Assembly (NCBI RefSeq): GCF_018139145.2
Contig: NC_059478.1
Coordinates: 10,044,001-10,108,000, forward strand
Reading direction: 5' to 3'
Origin: Gymnogyps californianus
Taxonomy: Eukaryota > Chordata > Aves > Accipitriformes > Cathartidae
DNA: 64,000 nucleotides
Shown here: positions 12,882 through 23,706 of the stretch, one piece after another
How the letters are laid out: the number at the start of each line of letters is the position of its first letter
How positions within the stretch are numbered: position 1 is the first letter of the stretch
The notes under the pieces: model-generated
Told to the model about the DNA's origin: nothing
Seen by the model: only the letters and a program-made list of their open reading frames with translations
Databases searched by the model: none
Made by a program: the position numbers and the translations under genes

Positions 12882-12899
12882 GAAGCTTCTAGAAGCTTC
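12882..12899. promoter_or_regulatory. Perfect four-unit heat-shock element in LTR U3
   Basis: GAAGCTTCTAGAAGCTTC is a perfect 18-bp palindrome and reads GAA-nn-TTC-nn-GAA-nn-TTC, that is, four contiguous inverted nGAAn units, the binding pattern of heat-shock factors (three units usually suffice). It lies in U3, upstream of the TATA-like box. The match is seen directly; that HSF binds here is inference. Confidence 0.6.
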
Positions 12900-12963
12900 T
12901 CACAGGAGCTGCCCCTGTAGCCTCTCCCCCACTACACAAACCCTGCCACAAAAACCCAACGCA

Positions 12964-13001
12964 TTTCAAAAGTTTGAATTTAGCTTACTGGTCCAGGTCA
13001 G
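12964..13001 (+). repeat. 38-bp direct repeat, right copy, abutting LTR
   Basis: Begins TTTCAAAAG immediately after the CA end of the LTR and pairs with 11967-12004 (36 of 38 identical). Confidence 0.95.
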
Positions 13002-13251
13002 GGATCTCAAGGCTACAAGAACAGATTTTTTGGCTGTAAAATATTTCAATTGAGAAGCTTGTGCATTTTTATGTAATTGTTTAAATTAAAGGTCTCATGG
13101 TTTTAAATGGAAAGAAAATGAAAATATGTAGGATAAAGTTTTGGCCTCGTTAAAATAAAAAATTGTTTTTAAAATGGAAAAACCCTTTGCAGACAGGTAC
13201 TTTCTTTTGAGCTGTAAGTCCATTATGACCTGGAAAAGGATTAGCAATTAT

Positions 13252-13794
13252 TTATAGATCTGAAAGTGTTAGTAATGTTGTTATTAGAAATGACTTTGTA
13301 GAAAGAAAAGTCTTTTGAAAATACAAGGAAGACAAAATTAAAATGCAGTTCAGGTATATTTTTGGTTTTGCACCTGTCATATTTTGAGCCACCCTGCAGC
13401 AATATATATATAGGGTAAAATAGTTCATGAGAGAATGTTTGTGAATTTTAATGACAGCTTCAGGGTTTTCATGACTTATAAGCTCTGGAAATAATACTAC
13501 TGGTTTGTAAAAATTTTCAGTAAAAATCATATGACAATAATAATGGTGGGCTATCTGTAGAAAGAGAAAATTGATTAAAGACGTATGAAATGTTAAGAAC
13601 TGACCTTGGTAAAAATAAGGCTTTTGGCCCCAGATCAAGAGATTTGCAGTGATTCGAAGCAATAACTGTTGGACAAATATAGTGTATTTTACAGCTGTAA
13701 TTTGAAAACAGCATGTGGCAGATTGGCGTAATTTATGCCAAAATATATTTTTATTGCATAACTCATTACTCTTTCCAGTGGGAGCCAAGAACAT
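13252..13794 (-). CDS. Hypothetical 180-codon open frame (longest in window)
   Basis: The longest ATG-to-stop frame in the window. The predicted protein (starts MFLAPTGKSNEL, ends TTLLTLSDL) is rich in L, I, F, Y, H and K. It has hydrophobic runs near residues 40-55 and 85-100, but no motif I can place in a family. No splice sites, promoter or polyadenylation signal tie it to a gene. At about 63% AT a stop-free run of 180 codons is rarer than expected (roughly 0.03 expected in 64 kb, assuming random sequence), which is why it is listed. The T/A-rich composition could explain its amino acids without coding. Most likely a chance frame or the remnant of an old element. Confidence 0.15.
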   Translation of the reverse strand: MFLAPTGKSNELCNKNIFWHKLRQSATCCFQITAVKYTIFVQQLLLRITANLLIWGQKPYFYQGQFLTFHTSLINFLFLQIAHHYYCHMIFTENFYKPVVLFPELISHENPEAVIKIHKHSLMNYFTLYIYCCRVAQNMTGAKPKIYLNCILILSSLYFQKTFLSTKSFLITTLLTLSDL

Positions 13795-16700
13795 AACCTG
13801 TGTAGGTACTACTGAAAATCCAAGTAGTTTCCTATCAATTGTCTTAGGTACATAAATAGCTTTGAAACTCTAACCAATTAGATGCTACTGTCTTGTGACC
13901 AGGAAAACGCTATTTTCTTTTGAAGGGTGAATGCATACGTGTATGTTAATGACAAAAATTAATGAGAAGGTTGGAGATTCTTTTAGGAGAGAATTTCCTC
14001 CCAGAAAAGTTCATGGCTGGCATTTGGGTGATTACCAGGTTGTGTGGGGTTTTTCCAGTTGTTGGTGTTACGGGGTTTGTTTTTTTTTTCTATAAAGGAA
14101 CGAACAGAACAGAGCTGTCCATTTTGAAACAAAAGATTTGACATGGCAGACAATTATTTTTATGTATTTATTGTTAGGAAAGCACTTGTTTTCAGAGAAA
14201 TAACTGATGCTAAGGGTATTTTGAAGTCAGTCCTGGATTGCTACTGGCATTAAGTAAAAGTGTGAAATGGATGACCCTGCACTTCTGGATCAATGCAAGG
14301 TGTCAAATGACTACCATGCAATGATGTTGGCTTTTTAAAATCCGCATCCAAGTTTTTTTTCTGCGGAAGGAGAATTTTCTCAATCAACTTCTGTATTGGG
14401 CCTTATAAATCCTTCAGAGCTGTCCTTGTTTTATGTGATCTTGAAAATTAACCAGCACAGTGAAAGGAGAATTTGGCTCTGAAGCAACTAAAGTTGGTCT
14501 TGAATTGAGCTGTGAATAGTCAGACATTTTCTTTGCTGGTAACTGAAGTTCTTGGGTAGTAGGGTAAAAAAAACAGTCTCATGGGCAAATATATAACCTT
14601 TCTTAGTAGTCAAAGGTATGAAAAAGGACTTTGCTAATCAGAGATGTAACAAATATCTTCATAATATACTGTGCACTGCTGTCAACAAGCAGCTGCAGCT
14701 TATTACATTGGTGTATTTGTTAATGCTCTGCATCATGTTTTCAAACAAAATCCAGTCAATTACTGTAAATAGATTTATCGTGAATATGTGAAATATTCAA
14801 CAAAATATTATTCTCTCAGATGAATGAACAGGCTTTAATTGACTTAAAAATCTGTATTTCTGTCAGCAGAAAAGAACGATCAGAGGTACTTTACTTATGA
14901 AATGTTATCTGTTTTATTTCTTTTGTTATTAATAATAGTGTCTTTGTGAACATAGTGATTTAAAAATTATGTTTGAGGTATTCAATGGGAACAAAATACA
15001 ACCCTGATTTTATGACAGGAGTCACTATTAGAAGTGTAAATTTATGTTTCCATAAAAATGGGACTTAATATGGCACTTCTTTTAAAAAGGACTGATGTAT
15101 AGTAGAAATCCATCCATGTGTATTTCTCTCTAGAATAAGTGGTTTAATTCACACGTTCAAGAAAATGTGGGAAGTTAATGGCACAATATAGAATTGAACC
15201 TAGATTGAGGCCAACGTATTTAGTGACCCGTTGTTTTCTCCAATAGGTGACTAAGTCTCATTCTGTTCTATTTTTTAAGAATTCTTATTGTAATACATTC
15301 CAGGTTTTTAACACCTGATCCATATCATTAACCTGTTAGCTTCTTGAAGCTTGTTTGTGTATTGATCCGGGATTTGAGGATAGAAGAGGTTTGATGATCA
15401 TTCACAGATAGTCAGTCTTGTCCCCTTTTACCAGTAGTACTCTTCAACATGCTTTAATGAATGGAGTTGTCTTCTTTGAGCATTAGCTGATCAGTGCAAT
15501 CTTATGAGTGTTTGCATACAATTTGCAAACCTGAAGAAGACATGAAGAAAGGCACAGAAGACATAGTTTGGAGTTATATGGAATACAAAAAAAATATGCT
15601 GGCTGTTGGAAGGTGATTAAAGTTATGCTCCAGGCAGCATTTGCTTGTTAAATTCACTCTTGCCACATTATAAAATGCAGTGAAGGCAACAGAGAACTGG
15701 AGAGTTTAAATAAATCTGAAGTTCAAGATCAAGTTTCTGGAAGCCTTAGAAGTACCGGTTTGTGTGCATAATACAGCATTTAAAACATAAATATAGACTT
15801 TGATATTCCAGTACTGTGTTGGTTTAAATAGGAACAATAAAATCATAGACTAATTGCATTGAATTGTTGTAAATCAAACAAAGCAATTTGGGTTGTTTAT
15901 ATTCAAATTCATTTAATTCTTGTGTTTGAAGTTCATAAATGTTCAGAATCTGCCTCAGATTTGTATAAATATGTATGAACTCTTCTGTATTCCTGAGAAG
16001 TGAAATGAATAACTGTTGTCAAATGCTGGTGAAAACAGTGAATTGAGATGGTTTATATGGTTGCATTTTGCTGGTAGATCTGTTCCTATCTTCTTCCTTA
16101 GAGTTGGGCAGGCATCTCCTGTTGCACAATAGTAGCTCTTCTCTCTGAAGCTCTAATAGCAATAGATGACTTAGTGACGGAAATAGGTTACTTATCAACA
16201 GATTGGTTAGTGTTGGAAAAATTGTGGTAAGCATATTCATCAGAGAAGACATGGATGCCAGAGATAACTAGTATTATCTCATATATCCTGAATGAAGGGG
16301 TAATCTTAGGGCAAGGCTAAAAGATAACATTCTGAAGGTAATTTAATAACAGAATTTGTGGAGGTCTGTGTTAATTGTACCACAGTTGTACCACTGTCAT
16401 TCAACATACCAGTATGGAACAACTGAAACATAACAATGCAGATTTTCATGCTTTTCTCTTTGGGATGTTTTGTCTGTGTTCTTTAGTTATTTGCCTTTCT
16501 TCAAATATACTGAAAATGTCCTTTCCAGTACTTGGTGTGTTTTCTCCAAAAAACTATGTAGTGACATCCTTCAAAGATTCCTTTTTTCCAGTTCACACTT
16601 TGCTGTCTAGAATCCAGTGTAATATTGAGTTGTTAAGACTTAATTTTCTGATTTTCTTTGTTATCATTCATCTTTGCAAGGCAGAGAGCTCTCACTGCTG

Positions 16701-19700
16701 TGGCCTTAAGCTAAGTCTAATGCAGATACTGCATGTGAAAATCTATTGTAAATAAGAATGTTTTTAAGAACCTGAAGGAATAAACTGGGAAGCCCTTGAG
16801 CCCTTAATTTTGAGAAGCCATGTAGTATATATTGTTTCCTACTACCAGTTAACAAAACAGTTCTATGGTGCCTGAGACTTGAGGTATGCTTATCATTTTA
16901 GTTCTTCCCCCCTTGGGGCTTCTCATTCTAAGCAGCTACTGAATTCTGGACAAAACTGAAGTGCAATTTCTGTGGGCTTAAGCGTTCTTAATGGTAAAGT
17001 TCTGTGAGCCTCGTTGTTCTCTTCAGGTGCAGCAAAATCAATTAAGTAACACCATGTACAATTCACTGAAGTGGACTGCTTCAATATACTCCAGAAAGTA
17101 TATTTTCTCAGTCTCATTTCTTTTCTGTGAAAGGCCTGTCTAGCTGTAGGCATTTTTCATATCTTTTCAATGGAATTGCATTCATCAAAGATGCAAGATC
17201 AAGAAATCAATATATCTGTGTACAGCTGGGCTAAATACTGTAAATTATCCATTAAGTTGGTACCACTATCCATTTTAACAAAGAGAAGAAGACATCTTTG
17301 AACAAAAATTAATTTTGTCTTTTACCCAGTTGATAACTTTGCATCTTTAGTGAAAAATCAGGCCATAATAAAAGTTCGAAAAGCCTTTATCCCCAACTAT
17401 CAGGAGAAGAAAGGTAGTATTTTTTCAACCTACTTTAATTTGTTGGCTAATATGCAACAGTAAAAATGGTTGAACATTTTATTACTGATCTCTTGGTTTG
17501 GGAAATCTGTACCTGCCCTTTAATGTTTTTATAATGTGTGACAAAACAAATGTACAGAATTACTTTGGATGGATCTGATGCTCTATATTCTATTGAGTTT
17601 GGGTGAGGGATCTTAGGATACTTGCAACTTCCACTGAAAACAGAGACAGTATTTTCATGGACTTTACTGGGAGTTTAGTACAAATATTTAGACCTAGTGT
17701 ACTTTTAAATATAGTTATCCTGACATTCGCATTTCTAGGAGGTTAGCTATTCCTAAAGTGATTTATTTATTGGTAAAAAAGATTATAATAAGATCTCTGC
17801 TTTCGAAGTGATTGACTAAGGTAATCTGTTTCTGAGAAATGCATTATAAAGATTTTACGTAGCTGTATCTGTTATTGCAAGAATTAGGAGATCACGAACT
17901 CAGCAACTGAACAAGCTTATAGTAAATTTCTTAAGTAGAAATCAAAACCTCATGCTAACTATAAGAACAAATAATATCCAGAGCATCATCATACGGAGCA
18001 TGGACAAGGCAGGACAAGCTGCTAACCACAACTCGTCTCAGACTCTTTGAGTACTTTGGAAGTTGTTTAAATAACACTTTCTGTCTATTTTATTATTTTT
18101 TGTGGTAGAGATATGAAGGATTTTTAACTAAAAAATAAGATTAGATATGAAAATGCTTCTTTGTGCCATTGTTGGTTTTTTCCTATAAAACGAAAAATGC
18201 ACCGAATACATATTCAACAAAATATTGTCACTTATTTTAGTCTGGTTTTTAATGTAAGGTAATACCCTTGATTCCCATATGCTTTTTCTTTCTGCTTTTC
18301 ATATGGACATCGCAGTCTTTTTCGCATAATGCTAGACAAAATGGAGTGTTACTTTAATGGAATTGCTCTTATGAAAAACCACATGATTACCAGGAAAAAA
18401 ACCCACAGTTCATTTTATTAATGTCCTATTTAATTTTTTTGAAGCAGAACTTAATTAACATGTAACTAAACTAAGTAAAGATGTACTTATTTTTGTTAGA
18501 GACTGCTGACAACAATAATGCCCATCTGTAATATTTTTTCTCCCTGCTGCCTGCCAAAGGTATAGCTAAATAAAAGAACTAATCCCTTCTATGAAAAAAA
18601 GAATACTTAAGAGAGTATTTAACTTACTACTTTCTTTAATTTGTTATTTAAAAGTAACCTCTATATGTTCATTAAACTTGCTTTATATAGCCATCCTATT
18701 TCAGATTCAAGGTAGGTGTCTTAGCCCATTTCTTATTTTTTTATGTGTCTTCAACAACTGCACAAAATCTTGTCACTAGTTTTCAAGGCCTTTTTTTTGT
18801 CATGGAACTGAATAGGATGACATTTCTTATGAAATACTTAGTGCCATTAACTCATTAGGCTCATTTATTCAGGGAAATTTATTTGGTACCGCTAATCTGA
18901 AAGGAGAATGGCATACAGAATGCATGAATCTGTAGAGACAACGGGAGAGAAAGATGGACATTTTTTCTGTTTTCCTATAAGTATACTTCCTCATACAACT
19001 AAGAATGAGTAAAATGAAAGGGAGCGTTTTATGAAGCTGAAAACAAAGGCAGTGAAGTCTTCTAAGTAGGTTCCAAGAAAAGTGGAAAAATAACACTGGA
19101 AAAAAATGGAAATAAGACAACCAAGGATTGATTTAAAGAAAGAGTGGCTAGGAGATTAAAGCAGAAGAGAAAACTGCTATTTAGAACACAAACGATTTCA
19201 AGAAAAAAAAGATGAAATTCTAGGGCTTAAGTTTCTAAAGTATTGGCTAAAACCAAAAATATATTTTGGTAACTTTAATATATAAAATTGTATCTGAAAA
19301 ATACATATTTTAATAGTCTAAAAATACCAATGGTTATATTGTTAGGTGTCCCAAGATTTTCAGATGCCCTCTAGCCGTTTCAGGAAGCAGAATAAATATA
19401 AAGTATTTCTTGTTTTGGAGTCAGGAACTAGCCCCTATTAAATTGTATGTACGTCATCAAAAATATTCCAGCTCTTTAGGGTGATGAAATCTCATTAGAG
19501 AGATGCACATCCACCTCTTTTCATGAGGTTTCAAGTCTCCCATCAAAGAAAGTCAGCTTACCTTGATGATCTATTTGGGAAAAGTTGTAGAAACTGTTCA
19601 TGTAGACTTGCCAGGAGAAGATGTCTTTCTTGAGTAGCTTCTGATCAGTCCAAAGCTTTTTTTACTGCTTTTTTAGGGTACCTGTCCATCTGATGGGGGG

Positions 19701-20183
19701 TTCTTGAAGGCCACTAGGTTTGGCTACCTGAGCGAGCGAAAGCCTTCTGAAAATGAATTAACAGGGTTTTAAAAGCTCAGTGAAATAGCAATACTGAATA
19801 GAATCCTTTTAGCCATAATTTCCATGTTTTATTTAACGCTATTCTGAGGCCTCAATGTTTTCTAGGGTAACAATATATACATCTTGAAGATCAGCAATTA
19901 TGTGAAAAGAAATACCAAAATAATGTTTGCCATTCTGTTGATGCCAGTGGGTGCCAACAGTAAAAGATATTGTGAAAGGAACTGAAGGAAACAAATGGAA
20001 TTTATTTAAAGTTTCTAAGAGGTATCAGTGACTGAAATATGTTTCACTTTCATTGTTTTCTAAAGAGTAAGAAGATAAAAATTCACACAGGTTTGGTGCA
20101 GAAAAATAGTATGTACATCCTGTTTACGAGACAAAATGACATAAAGAGTTCTGCAAAGTCCAAGACCATCAGGTAGTACCTCA
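13795..20183. other. Non-coding stretch
   Basis: AT-rich sequence with only short chance frames (the largest is 126 codons at 16375-16755 plus, without recognisable features). A weak old repeat core (TGGACTTTACTGGGAGTTTAG) occurs near 17660. No RNA gene or recent transposon seen. Confidence 0.65.
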
Positions 20184-20285
20184 GGCCAGATTCTCAAACA
20201 AGTGAAAACAAATGACTGCAGGGAAAAAAAGTCACGCCGCTAAATTCAGTTCAGTATAACTCAGCCAGCTTCAATTGCAATCTTA
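20184..20285. repeat. Old palindromic-type repeat (partial)
   Basis: GGCCAGATTCTCAAAC near the start and CTAAATTCAGTTCAGTATAACTC plus CAGCTTCAATTG further on follow the order of a short old repeat I recall from bird and turtle DNA (GGCCAGAT-CTCAGC ... TAAAT-GCATA-CTCCATTGA). Diverged; assigned by motif order only. Confidence 0.35.
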
Positions 20286-20527
20286 CAGCATATTTCAGGT
20301 CATAAGGTGGATATATGGTAGAAATAACCAAGGAACAGTGCTTTGTTTTTTCTTTTTGTTTCCATCACCTCTATCATTTAATTTTTCAAGTCACTGAAAA
20401 GACCAACAAACAGATTTTTGAATAGATGACTAATGACACATGGGTGTCCAAAACGTGGTGCAGTCAGAAAGTAAAGTTCTTCCTGTAAGAGGATTCTTTC
20501 CCTGTTTAGTTTTCTCTGGTTGACAAA

Positions 20528-20836
20528 TCACTGTGTCACATAGTCCCCATCGTCACTAATTGCTGCCCTTGCAATCTGACTTGCAGGTTGCAGGTTCTTC
20601 CTCTGCTGATGCACCTGGGCCCAGTTCTGCAGTGGAGTTGCACCATGCAGCTTTTGAAATAACGTGACTCTTTGCAAAGCTCCTTGATACCTGTGAGGAT
20701 TGTTGGCTTTTTCCTTTCCAGCTTCGGTTTTTTGTTGTTCTGAAAACTGCTGTGCCATCAGTGTTTCCTGATCTTTTGTAAAATAAGTATCAACCTCCTG
20801 CCTCCATCTCTGTGTGGTTGGAGGATTAATTAAGGT
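20528..20836 (-). CDS. Hypothetical open frame, Q/A/K-rich, not recognised
   Basis: A stop-free stretch of 102 codons; an internal ATG at 20758 gives 76 residues. The frame stays open upstream of the ATG (residues PPTTQRWRQEVDTYFTKDQ), which suits part of a longer ancestral frame better than a fresh start. The product is hydrophilic and rich in Q, K, A and R, with no transmembrane segment, ending ISDDGDYVTQ. Such composition is unlike the L/I/F/Y-rich chance frames elsewhere in this AT-rich DNA. I do not recognise the family. It could be a degraded retrocopy, a transposon-derived piece, an exon, or chance. Confidence 0.22.
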   Translation of the reverse strand, partial: TLINPPTTQRWRQEVDTYFTKDQETLMAQQFSEQQKTEAGKEKANNPHRYQGALQRVTLFQKLHGATPLQNWAQVHQQRKNLQPASQIARAAISDDGDYVTQ

Positions 20837-21269
20837 TCATTAGTCGTGTACAGTGGCAGTGCCTCTGCCAGCCCAACACTGACCTCTAGTGAGGAAAGTC
20901 TTACGTTGCAAGTTCAACATGAATCTCAAGACTCCTGAGAGATCAGAGGTTGGCAGAAGAGGGAGAAAAGGAAAGCTGCTAACAGTGTACCAAGCACCTA
21001 ATTCTGCCATCAGACTCTTAGAAACCTTTGCATTGGAATGTATACGCTGTTCAGCTTAAATTGATCAAGTGCATGTACTTCAGCTTTTTTTGTTGTTGTT
21101 GCCTTGAACTGTTACTGTATTTGCTGTTACCCACTCAACAACTATATAGAAGCACAAAACATTTTTCAGTTAATTAACATCTTTTCTGTGAGCATCTTAG
21201 TGTGTTAGAGTACTTTCATTGCTTGTCTTTTAAATTATGCAGACAGCAGGAGACTGAAGCCGTATTTAA
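20837..21269. other. Non-coding stretch
   Basis: Nothing recognised apart from a short T-run followed by TTGTTGTTG at about 21088-21102. Confidence 0.6.
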
Positions 21270-21345
21270 GGTGCTTGTTCAGGGTCACATTAGAGCCAAG
21301 ACTGCTCAGTTCTCACTCCTCTCCTCAAAGTCAATCTGTGCTTGT
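21270..21345 (-). mobile_element. MIR-like SINE fragment
   Basis: GTGCTTGTTCAGGGTCACATTAGAGCCAAGACTG followed by CAGTTCTCACTCC and CAATCTGTGCT follows the antisense of the MIR core (CTTGCCCAAGGTCACACAGCTAG-type text, then the accession-style end AGCCTGTGCT). Diverged, as expected for a repeat this old. Confidence 0.5.
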
Positions 21346-23620
21346 TCCTTTCTGAAAACATAGGGATGTTTGGGTAGTTGAAATTGTCATGCAGACTTCT
21401 GTCCAAGGGGGCGTGTTCAGAGATCTTGAAATCAATTTCACATAAACTGATGAATATTAGTAATAATCTTAAATAATAAATTTTCATTAACATTGAATAT
21501 TAATCCTAAAATTAATTTTACTTACTAAGAGGTTTTATTAGAACCAAAAATGTATCCATTAAGGCCCAAAATTTACATAAACTTCAAAGCAATACTACAG
21601 GCCATTTGTAGTAACTCTAGGTTGCATTTTCACCAAGTGACCCAGTAAATACATACGTATTGGAATTGCAGCACTTTGTTTTAATCTATCTGTATTGTAA
21701 AGTATGAAGAGATTCATGTAGATAAACAGAGTGCACAGATGCATTTCCTTCAGCAGGTGCATGCCTCATTGTAAGGTCTGTTTTCTGAATTTCTAAATAG
21801 CCCTAGACCACGCAGCAAGAAGAGCAAAACAAAGAGATACCCACTATGCATCAGAAGTTGTTTATTAACTTTCCTATCAAAGAAAAAAGCCTGAGAACTT
21901 ATCAACAGCCATTCTGAGAGGGATTTGTTGTAAAATGGTTTCCATGACTGTGATGGAAAACATTTTTCCAGGCTATAATAATTTCCTTCTAATTATTGGA
22001 AAATGCATTTTGATTAGTAAACTTTGTTTAGAAAGTCCTTTGCATGTATAATGCTTTGTTGTCTTTGCTATGGCTTTGGATATATATTCCATGTTTCTGA
22101 TCGGTGTAAAATGGATAAAAGCTGAAGTGATAGCAAATGCTTCCATTAAGTGAATTTATTTTTCCTGTTAGAATGTGAATGCCAGCTGGTCACTGTATTT
22201 CTAAACAGTCTGTTTAAGTCAGCAGAAAAGGAAGACGAACTGTCGTAGAGATGACAGTATCAAAACCGTCAAAACAAAAGTGAAATACTTGTCCTGTTCT
22301 GATTAATGCTGTATTCAGAACAGAACATTGCTACTGGTCTGTTTAAATCACATCAATGACCTCATCTGACCATCTCAGTCTCTGTAAATAACACATCTGT
22401 AATGTGAATTGGAATTTGAAGTCATTAACTGAAGGAGCAAATACTTTCAGTCCCTACATCAAACTTAACCTCCACCCATATTCCAGATCTAGTCTGGATT
22501 CACCTGACCTACAGTCAGTTTCCATGAGTGCCTTCCCTGTCAAATCATAGATATGTACTGGTCATAAATTGGAATGGGGAAAGGTGTCTTCAAGGAAGAT
22601 CATAGTTGTAAGACTTTTTTTAGCTTCTAAGACAGCTAATTCAGCCTCCAATGTATTTTCTGTCTGGTCCTAACTAACTGCTGAGAAAGAGAACCTTTGG
22701 GAATGAGCTCCATGAGTCATTCTGGGACCTGTATTAATCAGCATTCATATCTCCATGTGCTCTCAAGCAGTTGAGCACTATATAAACCTATTCAGAAAGA
22801 GCATAATGAAATGCAGCTTAGTGGTAAAAGGCTTAAAGTACTATGTATTCAAGGTTCACCAGGTCTTCTAGGTCTTCCGCTGAAATATGCTTCACTTACT
22901 AACTCTTTGGATGTCAGATGTCTCGAAACTTTTTGAAATTGCAAGCAAGAGAGTGTTTCAGTGACAGGCTTGAGGCATGGTCTCTTCCAGCATTATGAAA
23001 TCCCTTATGAATCTTTTCATGATTTCAGAGTGGGCTGTTACCTGCTGGTTGAATGACAAGAACTGAGAGGCCAGAACTGTGCCATAAGCCTTTCTAGCAT
23101 ATCATAATGGCTGGACACTATGCTCCATGCACAGTATTTTTTGTGACTCCGGTTTGCAGGCATCTAATTTCCTCTCCATTGTCCGAAGCATAGGTACGTA
23201 ACAAGGGACCATGGATTGCAATAGACAGCACAGCCATATACGCCCTTCAGAAGTCAGGATTCCAGTAACTTTATTCTGTTTTGTATATAGCTCTTAAGTA
23301 CCAAAACCTATTTTCAAATGTAATGAAGGCATTTAGGCACATTGGCAGTCAGTAGCATTTAGATTATGTAGCTAAGCAATTTTTAAATTGGCCTTAGTCT
23401 TCTAATTTGCCGAGACACTTGGTAATATTAACTGTTAACCCATTTTCTACATGCTATTTTGAAAATGGCTTGCCTCGGTATCTCTAAGCTGTCTTGTATT
23501 TTGTGTGTTTGTGTCATTTGAACTTTCTAATAACATACTAGTGATTTTTAATTTTTTTAAACTTTATTTTAGGTATATGATAGGGTCAATTTAAACTAAG
23601 TTAAAATGTAAATATAGTAG
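21346..23620. other. Non-coding stretch
   Basis: No gene or RNA recognised. An old repeat of the type AGGCATTTAGGCAC ... TTTTTAAATTGGCCTTAG may be present at 23320-23410. Confidence 0.55.
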
Positions 23621-23706
23621 GTCAAGTCCTTAGCTGTCTAATTGGCATACCTCCCTGAGAATCAGTGGCACTTTGCCAACTTAAACTGTGGGAGGATATC
23701 TGGGCA
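23621..23706. repeat. Old palindromic repeat, near-complete copy
   Basis: This follows, in order, both arms of a short hairpin-like repeat: GTCAAGTCCTTAGCTG, AATTGGCATACCTCC, a central AATCAGTGG, then GGCACTTTGCCAACTTAAACTG and GAGGATATCTGGGC. The two halves are imperfect inverted copies of each other (CC-AG-TCCT-AGCT against a reverse AGGATaTCTGG; TTGGCA against TGCCAA). I recall the same pattern as a frequent old repeat in archosaur and turtle genomes. It is the best copy in this window. Confidence 0.5.

Larger units (their letters stand above)
12005..12963 (-). mobile_element. Solo LTR of an avian ERV (GC-rich family, 959 bp)
   Basis: A complete element with canonical TG...CA ends (TGTTGTGGTTT at 12005, CCCAACGCA ending at 12963). 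The GC-rich body with repeated CTGCAGGGG and CTCCATGGG blocks matches my memory of a widespread avian LTR whose sense strand starts TG..TTGGGTTT and ends AACCACAACA. Sense is the minus strand: there is a TATA-like TTTAAG at 12799-12804 and an ATTAAA polyadenylation signal at 12193-12198. No gag, pol or env sequence lies on either side, so this is a solo LTR left by recombination or an LTR-only copy. The open frames of 137-151 codons inside it, on both strands, reflect its GC-rich composition and are not genes. The ends are firm; the family name is not assigned. Confidence 0.9.

Noticed and set aside
18690..18720. Seven-base exon between TTTCAG and GTAGGTGT
   Set aside because: Too short to separate from coincidence.
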